From Polaromonas sp. YR568 (lineage in GTDB: Bacteria; Pseudomonadota; Gammaproteobacteria; Burkholderiales; Burkholderiaceae): a stretch of DNA of 5,182 bases. The position numbers were made by a program, and so were the translations under genes. Below are positions 1 to 5,182 of the stretch, in pieces; within the stretch, counting starts at the first letter, position 1, and every line of letters starts with the position of its first letter. The notes under the pieces are model-generated. The model was not told the DNA's origin, ran no database searches, and saw nothing but the letters and a program-made list of their open reading frames with translations. Location of the stretch: positions 1-5,182 of the forward strand of contig CAMBWM010000175.1 of NCBI GenBank assembly GCA_945871335.1, in the 5' to 3' direction.

Positions 1-1298
1 CAAAAAACGATGGCGTTGGACTTGACGTACTTGGCGACCTTCCAGGCGAACAGCAGGTCTTGCAGTTGTGCCGGTGTGGGTTGCAGCTTGGTCACCACGG
101 TGAGGTCGGCCAGCGTGATCTCGTGGTTGTCGGCGGTCTGCATCAAGAGGCCCGAGCCGACGCGCTTGACGTCCACCAGATTGCGCCCCTGCGCCCAGGC
201 GCTCTCACCGCCGGCGGGCAAAGCGATCTCGAGAATACGCACATTGACCTTGCTCTTGAACACAGCCAGCGCTTCGGGCGTGAAGGCCGGGGCCATCAGC
301 ACCTCGACAAACTGCTTGGAGATTTCAAGCGCGGCTTTTTCGTCCAGCAGGCAGTTCAGCGCAATGATGCCGCCGAAGGCCGAGGTCGGGTCGGTCTTAA
401 AGGCCTTGCTGTAGGCGTTAAGCGCGTCCACGCCCACGGCCACGCCACAGGGGTTGGCATGCTTGACGATGACGCAGGCGGTTTCGCCCAAGCGCGAGTC
501 GAAGCTCTTGACGCATTCCCAGGCGGCGTCGGCGTCGGCGATGTTGTTGAACGAGAGTTCTTTGCCCTGCAACTGACGCGCCGTCACCAGCGAGCCTGTG
601 GCCGGGTACAGGTCGCGGTAAAAAGCCGCCTGCTGGTGTGGGTTTTCGCCGTAACGCAAGTCTTGCAGCTTGACGAAGCGGCTGTTGGCCTGCGCCGGGA
701 ACACGCTATGGCTGCCGTCGGCCTGGATGCTGGAGAGGTAGTCGCTGATGGCGCCGTCGTACTGGCTGATGCGGTTGAACGCAGCGACTGACAGCGCGAA
801 CTTGGTGGCGTGCTTCAACTGGCCGTCGGCTTGGAGCTCGGCCAACACACCGGCGTATTGCGAAGCGTCTGTCAACACGCCCACATCTTTCCAGTTCTTG
901 GCGGCCGAGCGCACCATGGCCGGACCGCCGATGTCGATGTTCTCAATCGCGTCTTCCAGCGTGCAACCTGGCTTGGCTACGGTGGCTTCAAAAGGGTAAA
1001 GGTTGACGACCAGCAAATCGATGGTGTCGATCTGGTGCGCCTTGAGCGCCGCCATGTGTTCGGGCACATCGCGCCGCGCCAGCAAGCCGCCATGAATTGT
1101 GGGATGCAATGTTTTAACGCGTCCATCCAGCATCTCGGGAAAGCCGGTGAGCTCGGCGACTTCGGTCACCGGCAGTCCCAGGTCGGCCAGCAGCTTGGCG
1201 GTGCCGCCGGTGGACAGCAGCTTGATGCCCAGTGCGTGCAGAGCCTGGGCAAATTCAACAATGCCGGTTTTGTCGGAGACGGAAATCAGGGCCTTCAT
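1..1298 (-). CDS. purH: Bifunctional AICAR formyltransferase / IMP cyclohydrolase PurH (3' end missing)
   Basis: Catalyses the last two steps of de novo purine synthesis in the cytoplasm: formyl transfer from 10-formyl-THF to AICAR, then ring closure of FAICAR to IMP. The frame is open from ATG at 1298 to the left edge, giving 432 full codons of an expected 520-530. The N-terminal MGS-like cyclohydrolase domain shows STGGT (29-33), GRVKTLHP (59-66), NLYPF with Y101, and [16 protein letters not shown] with D122 and K134. These match the family's cyclohydrolase active-site Lys, Tyr, Asp and Lys. The transferase domain shows [16 protein letters not shown] with the catalytic Lys279-His280 pair, and DPTSAFGGI. 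The last visible residues are [16 protein letters not shown], a signature stretch, so about 100 residues lie outside. No good Shine-Dalgarno precedes the ATG. With the fis stop 14 bases upstream, cotranscription and coupled translation are likely. No frameshift or missing key residue is seen. Confidence 0.97.
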   Translation of the reverse strand, partial: MKALISVSDKTGIVEFAQALHALGIKLLSTGGTAKLLADLGLPVTEVAELTGFPEMLDGRVKTLHPTIHGGLLARRDVPEHMAALKAHQIDTIDLLVVNLYPFEATVAKPGCTLEDAIENIDIGGPAMVRSAAKNWKDVGVLTDASQYAGVLAELQADGQLKHATKFALSVAAFNRISQYDGAISDYLSSIQADGSHSVFPAQANSRFVKLQDLRYGENPHQQAAFYRDLYPATGSLVTARQLQGKELSFNNIADADAAWECVKSFDSRLGETACVIVKHANPCGVAVGVDALNAYSKAFKTDPTSAFGGIIALNCLLDEKAALEISKQFVEVLMAPAFTPEALAVFKSKVNVRILEIALPAGGESAWAQGRNLVDVKRVGSGLLMQTADNHEITLADLTVVTKLQPTPAQLQDLLFAWKVAKYVKSNAIVF

Positions 1299-1312
1299 GG
1301 CGGGTGCTGTGC

Positions 1313-1549
1313 TTATTTCAAAAGCTTGTGCGCCAGCAATTTTTTACGCAACGTGTTCCGGTTCAGGCCCAGCCACTCGGCTGCGCGCGACTGGTTTTGA
1401 TCGGCCTGCTGCATCACGACTTCAAGCAGCGGTTTTTCAATCACGGTCACCATCATCTCGTACATGCCGGCGGGCTCTGTGCCATGCAGGTCTTTGAAAT
1501 AGCCTTCTAGGCTGGCGCGCACGCATTCTTCAATTTGTTTTTTGCTCAT
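1313..1549 (-). CDS. fis: DNA-binding protein Fis (short betaproteobacterial form)
   Basis: Small nucleoid-associated, DNA-bending regulator. In enterobacteria it activates stable-RNA promoters, shapes supercoiling and assists site-specific recombination, acting as a homodimer. The 78-residue product ends in the Fis helix-turn-helix: residues about 51-71 ([20 protein letters not shown]) match the family core. [10 protein letters not shown] (38-47) matches the helix that precedes it. The N-terminus is about 20 residues shorter than the 98-residue E. coli protein, so the beta-hairpin used with DNA invertases is probably reduced. Short forms of this size are usual in betaproteobacteria. The start ATG at 1549 overlaps the dusB stop in an ATGA arrangement and no clear Shine-Dalgarno is present, which suggests translational coupling to dusB. 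The dusB-fis pairing is conserved between gamma- and betaproteobacteria and strongly supports the call. Confidence 0.95.
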   Translation of the reverse strand: MSKKQIEECVRASLEGYFKDLHGTEPAGMYEMMVTVIEKPLLEVVMQQADQNQSRAAEWLGLNRNTLRKKLLAHKLLK

Positions 1550-2604
1550 GGGGAGACTCTCTCTTGTATTTGTGTGTCTTGGGCTTGCCCTGCAGTGGCA
1601 AGCGCGGCAGCAGGCATCCGCTCCATGCGGTCTTCCAGGCCATCGAAAAAATAGGCCACGGCTGCCAGCTGCGCTTCGCAGTTTTCGAGCAGGTTCATGT
1701 GCGCCCTGAAGTCCTCGCCGCCGGGCAAGGCTTTGACATACCAGCCAATATGTTTGCGTGCAGTGCGCACGCCAGAGAATTCACCATACAAGCTGTAATG
1801 ATCTCTCAGGTGATCGAGCAGCAGGCGCTTGACCTCGGCGACCAGCGGCGGCGCCAGGTGCATACCGGTGTCTAAAAAGTGGCTGATCTCGCGAAATATC
1901 CAGGGCCGGCCTTGCGCGGCACGCCCGACCATCACGGCATCAGCGCCGGTGTAGGCCAGCACGTCACGGGCTTTTTCTGGCGAGTCGATATCACCATTGG
2001 CCACCACCGGGATGTACAGCGCAGCCTTGACGGCGGCGATCGTGTCGTACTCTGCCAGGCCTTTGTAGCCTTGCTCGCGGGTGCGGCCGTGCACGGCAAT
2101 CATCTGCACGCCGGCGTCTTCAAAAGCGCAGGCCAGTCGCACGGCATTTTTGTTGGTTTCAGACCAGCCGGTGCGCATTTTCAGGGTGACCGGCACGCCC
2201 TGCGGCGCGCAAGCTGCCACCACGGCTTGCACAATCGCCAGCGCCAGCGGCTCGTCTTGCATCAGCGCAGAGCCGGCCCATTTATTGCAAACTTTTTTGG
2301 CCGGGCAGCCCATGTTGATGTCAATGATTTGTGCGCCACGCGCCACGTTGTAGGCGGCGGCCTCGGCCATCATGGCGGCATCGGTGCCGGCGATTTGCAC
2401 GGCGATCGGCTCGACCTCGCCATCGTGGTTGGCGCGGCGCGAAGTTTTGAGCGTGTCCCACAGGTCGCGGCGCGAGGTGACCATCTCACTGACGGCATAA
2501 GCGGCGCCCAGTTTTTTGCACAGCGCGCGAAACGGCCTGTCGGTCACGCCTGCCATGGGCGCGACCAACACGCGGTTTGCCAAAACATAAGAGCCGATAT
2601 TCAT
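1546..2604 (-). CDS. dusB: tRNA-dihydrouridine synthase DusB
   Basis: FMN-dependent, NADPH-using enzyme that reduces uridine to dihydrouridine in the tRNA D-loop; E. coli DusB acts at U17. From ATG at 2604 the product has 352 residues. It opens NIGSYVLANRVLVAPMAGVT, the normal N-terminus with the FMN-site PMAGVTD (16-22). The TIM-barrel continues with DINMGCPAKKV (95-105), holding the catalytic Cys100. FMN-contacting stretches follow: KMRTGW (Lys142), VHGRTR (His172, Arg174), ANGDI (202-206) and GRAAQGRPWIF (227-237). The NMGCPAKKV form points to DusB rather than DusA or DusC. The frame stays open upstream to an ATG at 2973, but that extension lies antisense to yqaA and resembles no Dus protein, so 2604 is preferred. 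No strong Shine-Dalgarno precedes it. The roughly 25-residue Ala/Gln-rich tail makes it slightly longer than the 321-residue E. coli protein. It is first gene of dusB-fis-purH. Confidence 0.95.
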   Translation of the reverse strand: MNIGSYVLANRVLVAPMAGVTDRPFRALCKKLGAAYAVSEMVTSRRDLWDTLKTSRRANHDGEVEPIAVQIAGTDAAMMAEAAAYNVARGAQIIDINMGCPAKKVCNKWAGSALMQDEPLALAIVQAVVAACAPQGVPVTLKMRTGWSETNKNAVRLACAFEDAGVQMIAVHGRTREQGYKGLAEYDTIAAVKAALYIPVVANGDIDSPEKARDVLAYTGADAVMVGRAAQGRPWIFREISHFLDTGMHLAPPLVAEVKRLLLDHLRDHYSLYGEFSGVRTARKHIGWYVKALPGGEDFRAHMNLLENCEAQLAAVAYFFDGLEDRMERMPAAALATAGQAQDTQIQERVSP

Positions 2605-2655
2605 GAAAGCGCGTGGAAAGGGTGCGGGCGGAGGGTCAGAAAAATGCGAGGGGCC

Positions 2656-2661
2656 ATTGTA
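2656..2661 (-). promoter_or_regulatory. Candidate -10 hexamer for the dusB-fis-purH block
   Basis: On the minus strand this reads TACAAT, one mismatch from TATAAT, about 50 bases upstream of the dusB ATG. An overlapping TATACA register is also present. No recognisable -35 hexamer lies at 16-18 bases spacing (the 17-base position reads AGGCTG), so the promoter would need an activator or a different register. It is inferred from position and similarity only. Confidence 0.3.
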
Positions 2662-2688
2662 TATGCCTAAAATTTCAGCAGCCTTCTT

Positions 2689-2694
2689 TATACT
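2689..2694 (+). promoter_or_regulatory. Candidate -10 hexamer for yqaA
   Basis: TATACT, one mismatch from TATAAT, lies 9 bases before the yqaA ATG. The -35 position at 17-base spacing reads CCTAAA, a poor match. If used, transcription would begin about 3 bases before the start codon, giving an almost leaderless mRNA. A weak CAGG at 2695-2698 could instead act as ribosome-binding site for a transcript begun further upstream; both cannot readily hold together. Confidence 0.3.
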
Positions 2695-2703
2695 CAGGCT
2701 CAC

Positions 2704-3186
2704 ATGCCCAACTGGATTGTCCAACTCACCGAGCTGCTGGCCCTGCCCGAATACGGCTTGAGCACGGTGTTTGTGGTTTCCTTCATCTCTGCGACCCTGC
2801 TGCCCATGGGCTCGGAGCCAGTGGTGTTTGGCCTGGTCAAGCTCAACCCTGAACTCTTCTGGCCGGCCATTCTGGTGGCCACCGCCGGCAACACGCTGGG
2901 CGGCGCGCTCGACTGGTGGATGGGCTATGGCGCGCACAAAGTGGTGGGTAAATACAAGCACTCCTCCCAACACAACCGGGCATTGCGCTGGCTGGAAAAG
3001 CTGGGCCCTAAAGCCTGCCTGCTGGCCTGGTTGCCAGCCGTCGGCGACCCGCTGTGCGCCGTGGCCGGCTGGCTCAAGTTCCCCTTCTGGCCCTGCCTGG
3101 CTTACATGGCCATCGGCAAGTTTTGCCGCTACGTTCTGATGACGGGGGCGCTGGTCTGGGTATTTCCGGGCGGCTTTTCGTTTTAG
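2704..3186 (+). CDS. yqaA: YqaA-family small inner-membrane protein (DedA/SNARE-associated type)
   Basis: A 160-residue integral membrane protein; E. coli YqaA has about 142. The family is distantly related to DedA/VTT proteins, some of which move lipids across membranes, but YqaA's own function is not established. Visible landmarks are FISATLLPMGSEPVV (27-41), matching the SATLLPxxSE signature, GNTLGGALDWWMG (62-74), a central hydrophilic stretch with several Lys/His/Arg (about 78-104), and LAWLPAVGDPLCAVAGWL (107-124), matching the WxPxVGDxxxxxAGW signature. Hydrophobic segments fall near 17-35, 51-73, 104-123 and 128-154. No cleavable signal peptide is seen. In-frame sequence just upstream has no alternative ATG or GTG, so 2704 is the likely start. 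It stands alone on the plus strand, divergent from dusB and convergent with the S4-domain gene, so it is probably monocistronic. Confidence 0.9.
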   Translation: MPNWIVQLTELLALPEYGLSTVFVVSFISATLLPMGSEPVVFGLVKLNPELFWPAILVATAGNTLGGALDWWMGYGAHKVVGKYKHSSQHNRALRWLEKLGPKACLLAWLPAVGDPLCAVAGWLKFPFWPCLAYMAIGKFCRYVLMTGALVWVFPGGFSF

Positions 3187-3194
3187 GCTGTCGA

Positions 3195-3227
3195 CGCGAA
3201 GGCCGATGAATCGCCGCGTTCTTCGCG
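3195..3227. terminator. Inverted repeat in the convergent gap, possible two-way terminator
   Basis: A perfect 7-base inverted repeat, CGCGAAG (3195-3201) and CTTCGCG (3221-3227), flanks a 19-base loop that itself holds a smaller CGAT/ATCG pairing (3204-3207 with 3210-3213). It sits in the 42-base gap between the yqaA stop and the stop of the convergent S4-domain gene, where a shared terminator is expected. There is no run of T directly after the stem in either direction, so a classic intrinsic terminator is not shown. Roughly even odds that it only reflects GC-rich chance pairing. Confidence 0.35.
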
Positions 3228-3228
3228 C

Positions 3229-3972
3229 TTAAAACTTTTCGTGGGACAGCAGATAGCGCCACTGGCCCACGGGCAGGCTGCTCATGGCCACGCGGCCTAT
3301 GCGTATGCGCTTCATCGACTCGACCTGCAAGCCCACACACTCGCAAAGGTAGGCGATCTGCCCGGGGCGCTCACCTTTGAGTGCAAAGCGAAGTCGCTTT
3401 TCACTTTGCCAGCTGACCTTGGCCGCGCCAAGCTGCTGGCCATTGAAGGTGAAGCCATGGTCGATGCGATTAAGCCGCTCCAGGCCACCGGCTTTGATGT
3501 CGCCACTGACCTCGACCAGCACCTCGTGCTCCATCAAAGCCGCGTCTTCGGTCAGCTTGCGCCCGATGCGCCAGTCCTGGCTGAAAATCACCAGCCCGCT
3601 GGCGCGCGGCGCCAAAGGCGTGAGCAGCTGCTGATCAGCAAAATGTTTTTTCAGGGGGCTCAAGCCTGAAATGTCTTCGCCCCACAAGCTCTGTGCTTGC
3701 AACAAATCGGTCGACCGCAAGGCACCTTGCGCCGCGCCCAGGCCGGCTTCGCTGCCTGCGGGCTTGTGCAGCAGCAAGGTCACCGGCACCACGCCCAGCA
3801 AACTCGCGTCGGGGCTGATCTCAATTTTTTGGTCTTGCACACGGTGCTGCGGCTCTTGCACCACCACACCGTCAACACGCACGAAACCGCCGGTGATGTA
3901 CTGCTCTGCCTCTCGGCGCGAACAGGCCAGCATTTCAGCCAGGCGTTTGGCCAGGCGAACGGATTCTGTCAT
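3229..3972 (-). CDS. S4-domain RsuA/RluF-type pseudouridine-synthase homologue with altered active site
   Basis: A 247-residue protein of the RsuA/RluB/RluE/RluF family, whose working members isomerise uridine to pseudouridine in rRNA. Residues about 5-50 form an S4 RNA-binding domain (RLAKRLAEMLACSRREAEQY, then GGFVRVDGVVV). The start of the catalytic domain is recognisable in LLLHKPAGSEAG (67-77), and the end in MKRIRIGRVAMSSLPVGQWRYL (220-241), close to RluF. The catalytic GRLDxxxxGL motif, however, reads TPLAPRASGL (118-127), with Ala121 in place of the nucleophilic Asp. The EYxV motif is EVLV (150-153), with Val for Tyr. The family's RQIRRM is GQIAYL (204-209). The frame is intact, so this is not simple decay. 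It follows ychF by 10 bases with no clear Shine-Dalgarno, so cotranscription is likely. It could be a pseudoenzyme that binds RNA; function is not known to me. Confidence 0.85.
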   Translation of the reverse strand: MTESVRLAKRLAEMLACSRREAEQYITGGFVRVDGVVVQEPQHRVQDQKIEISPDASLLGVVPVTLLLHKPAGSEAGLGAAQGALRSTDLLQAQSLWGEDISGLSPLKKHFADQQLLTPLAPRASGLVIFSQDWRIGRKLTEDAALMEHEVLVEVSGDIKAGGLERLNRIDHGFTFNGQQLGAAKVSWQSEKRLRFALKGERPGQIAYLCECVGLQVESMKRIRIGRVAMSSLPVGQWRYLLSHEKF

Positions 3973-3982
3973 TCGGCAGGGT

Positions 3983-5074
3983 TCAGGAGCTGAACAGGAA
4001 GTTCATCACGTCGCCATCTTTAACGACGTACTCCTTGCCTTCGGCGCGCATCTTGCCCGCGTCTTTCGCGCCCTGCTCGCCTTTGAAGGCGATGAAGTCG
4101 TCATAGGCGATGGTCTGGGCGCGGATGTAGCCTTTTTCAAAGTCGGTGTGGATCACGCCGGCTGCCTGCGGGCCGGTGTCGCCCACATGGATGGTCCAAG
4201 CGCGCACTTCCTTGACGCCGGCCGTGAAGTAAGTCTGCAGGCCGAGCAGCTTGTAGGCGGCGCGGATCAGGCGGTTCAGACCGGGCTCGGTCTGGCCGAG
4301 TTCTTCGAGAAACATCTGTCGGTCTTCGTCGCTCATTTCACTCATCTCAGCCTCAAGCTTGGCGCTGATGGCCACCACCGGCGCATTTTGCGAAGCGGCG
4401 TAGGTCTTCAAGCGGTCCAGGAAAGGGTTGTTCTCGAAGCCATCTTCAGCCACGTTGGCGACGAACATCGCCGGCTTGGCGGTGATCAGGAAAAACTGCT
4501 GCAAAAGCGGTATTTCTTCCTTGCTGAAGTCGATGGTGCGCACCGGCTTGGCTTCATTGAGCGCGGCCTGGCATTTCTCCAAAATCGCTACCAGCTTGAT
4601 GGACTCTTTATCACCCGAGCGCGCCAGCTTGGTGACGCGGTGCAGGGCTTTTTCCACTGCCGCCAGGTCCGCCAGGCAGAGCTCGGTCTGGATCACTTCG
4701 ATGTCGGAGATCGGGTCCACCTTGCCGGCCACGTGGATCACGTTGTCGTCGACAAAGCAGCGCACCACGTTGACGATGGCGTCGGTCTCGCGGATGTGCG
4801 CCAGGAACTTGTTGCCCAAGCCCTCGCCAGTGCTGGCGCCGGCCACCAGGCCGGCAATATCGACAAACTCGACAATGGCGCGCTGCACTTTTTGCGGGCT
4901 GACGATGGCCGACAAGGCGTCGAGCCGCTCATCGGGCACCTCGACGATGCCGACGTTCGGCTCGATGGTGCAAAAGGGGTAGTTTTCCGCTGCAATGCCG
5001 GCTTTGGTCAGGGCGTTGAACAGGGTGGATTTACCAACGTTGGGCAAGCCCACGATGCCGCACTTCAAACTCAT
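3983..5074 (-). CDS. ychF: Redox-regulated P-loop ATPase YchF (OLA1 family)
   Basis: Universal TRAFAC-class nucleotidase that prefers ATP over GTP, associates with ribosomes and has been linked to oxidative-stress responses. The 363-residue product has the same length as E. coli YchF. The G domain shows the P-loop GLPNVGKST (9-17), [10 protein letters not shown] (31-40), the G3 motif DIAGL (72-76), and the altered G4 motif NVAE (207-210) in place of NKxD, which is the family's mark of relaxed base specificity. A coiled-coil helical insertion covers about residues 125-195. The C-terminal TGS domain runs from about 281 to 361, with [19 protein letters not shown] and the ending DGDVMNFLF. The start ATG at 5074 gives the canonical [16 protein letters not shown] and has a good Shine-Dalgarno 6 bases upstream. 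It leads a pair with the S4-domain gene 10 bases downstream. All motifs are intact. Confidence 0.98.
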   Translation of the reverse strand: MSLKCGIVGLPNVGKSTLFNALTKAGIAAENYPFCTIEPNVGIVEVPDERLDALSAIVSPQKVQRAIVEFVDIAGLVAGASTGEGLGNKFLAHIRETDAIVNVVRCFVDDNVIHVAGKVDPISDIEVIQTELCLADLAAVEKALHRVTKLARSGDKESIKLVAILEKCQAALNEAKPVRTIDFSKEEIPLLQQFFLITAKPAMFVANVAEDGFENNPFLDRLKTYAASQNAPVVAISAKLEAEMSEMSDEDRQMFLEELGQTEPGLNRLIRAAYKLLGLQTYFTAGVKEVRAWTIHVGDTGPQAAGVIHTDFEKGYIRAQTIAYDDFIAFKGEQGAKDAGKMRAEGKEYVVKDGDVMNFLFSS

Positions 5075-5080
5075 GAAAAA

Positions 5081-5085
5081 TCCTT
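5081..5085 (-). promoter_or_regulatory. Shine-Dalgarno site of ychF
   Basis: Minus-strand AAGGA, with a 6-base spacer to the ATG at 5074. It is the only clear ribosome-binding site in the window and confirms the ychF start. Confidence 0.8.
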
Positions 5086-5100
5086 AGAAATCAAATCCCG

Positions 5101-5121
5101 GCAGGCCCGCCAGCGGGCTGC
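5101..5121. other. GC-rich hairpin in the ychF leader
   Basis: The arms GCAGGCCCG and CGGGCTGC pair over about 8 bases with one bulged G and a 4-base loop. If ychF is transcribed from the -10-like site near 5143-5148, the hairpin lies in its 5' untranslated region about 15 bases before the Shine-Dalgarno. It could equally be the end of a transcription unit entering from the right. No T run follows it in either direction, so terminator function is unsupported. Confidence 0.4.
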
Positions 5122-5142
5122 TCATTGGGGTGGCGATAATCG

Positions 5143-5148
5143 ATTGTA
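5143..5148 (-). promoter_or_regulatory. Candidate -10 hexamer for ychF
   Basis: Minus-strand TACAAT, one mismatch from consensus, about 70 bases before the ychF ATG and in the only AT-rich part of the right-edge non-coding DNA. The -35 position at 17-base spacing reads GCGTGC, a poor match. It partly overlaps an 8-base palindrome, AATCGATT, at 5138-5145. The rest of 5075-5182 shows no gene. Confidence 0.3.
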
Positions 5149-5182
5149 GTGATGCTGATTTTGCGGCACGCGCCCTGCCCCT

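Larger units (their letters stand above)
2605..2703. promoter_or_regulatory. Divergent intergenic region between dusB and yqaA
   Basis: This 99-base gap separates two genes read in opposite directions, so it must hold, or lie close to, the promoters of both the dusB-fis-purH block and yqaA. Its half next to yqaA (about 2655-2695) is clearly more AT-rich than the surrounding coding DNA. It contains several -10-like hexamers on both strands. The half next to dusB (2605-2650) is purine- and G-rich on the plus strand and would be the dusB leader. Fis is known to control its own operon in E. coli, but the Fis site is too degenerate to call here by eye. Confidence 0.6.

Noticed and set aside
60..1400. 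Several plus-strand open frames of 80-243 codons opposite purH and fis.
   Set aside because: All are reverse-strand shadows of purH, whose minus-strand frame carries every expected motif.
1879..2670. A 263-codon plus-strand open frame.
   Set aside because: Fully antisense to dusB apart from its end, with a His- and Arg-rich product and no recognisable domain.
2706..2723. Repeated CCAACT either side of GGATTGT at the start of yqaA, considered as a regulator site.
   Set aside because: It is a short direct repeat inside coding sequence, explained by the codons, with no further copies seen.
2605..2973. A 123-codon in-frame upstream extension of dusB, giving a 475-residue protein.
   Set aside because: It lies antisense to the start of yqaA, its residues match nothing in the Dus family, and the canonical DusB N-terminus begins at 2604.
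3241..3669. A 142-codon plus-strand open frame opposite the S4-domain gene.
   Set aside because: No domain or ribosome-binding site, and the opposite strand encodes a recognisable S4/pseudouridine-synthase fold.
3229..3972. The possibility that the altered pseudouridine-synthase gene is a decaying pseudogene.
   Set aside because: There is no stop or frameshift, length is near the family norm, and the S4 domain and C-terminal motifs are well kept, which fits retained function better than decay.
3671..5149. A 492-codon plus-strand open frame.
   Set aside because: It is antisense to ychF and to the start of the S4-domain gene, both with unmistakable motifs. Its His/Gly/Val-rich composition is typical of the reverse of a GC-rich gene.

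Overview
The window looks like an ordinary chromosomal housekeeping segment from a GC-rich betaproteobacterium of the order Burkholderiales, most likely family Comamonadaceae. The evidence is the short (78-residue) Fis of betaproteobacterial type, the gene order dusB-fis-purH, and the sequence character of the YchF and YqaA proteins. The family-level placement is a judgement from sequence style, not a search. I see no mobile element, CRISPR array, rRNA or tRNA.

Layout, left to right. Positions 1-2604 hold a tightly packed leftward block, transcribed dusB -> fis -> purH. It comprises a tRNA-dihydrouridine synthase, the nucleoid protein Fis, and the bifunctional last-two-steps enzyme of purine synthesis. 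dusB and fis overlap by 4 bases and fis and purH are 14 bases apart. purH runs off the left edge and lacks roughly its last 100 codons. A divergent 99-base intergenic region (2605-2703) separates this block from a single rightward gene, yqaA, a small DedA/SNARE-associated-type inner-membrane protein. yqaA converges, across a 42-base gap with an inverted repeat, on a second leftward pair: ychF (universal P-loop ATPase) followed 10 bases later by an S4-domain pseudouridine-synthase homologue. The leader of ychF, with a clear Shine-Dalgarno sequence and a GC-rich hairpin, fills the right edge.

The genes share a translation, RNA-modification and growth theme: tRNA modification (DusB), growth-phase-linked chromosome architecture and stable-RNA control (Fis), purine supply (PurH), and ribosome-associated ATPase function (YchF). 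The one feature that departs from textbook expectation is the S4/pseudouridine-synthase homologue at 3229-3972. It keeps the fold landmarks, but the catalytic aspartate, the active-site tyrosine and the conserved arginine motif all appear to be replaced. It may be an RNA-binding protein derived from an enzyme rather than a working pseudouridine synthase. I found no convincing evidence for a wholly new system.
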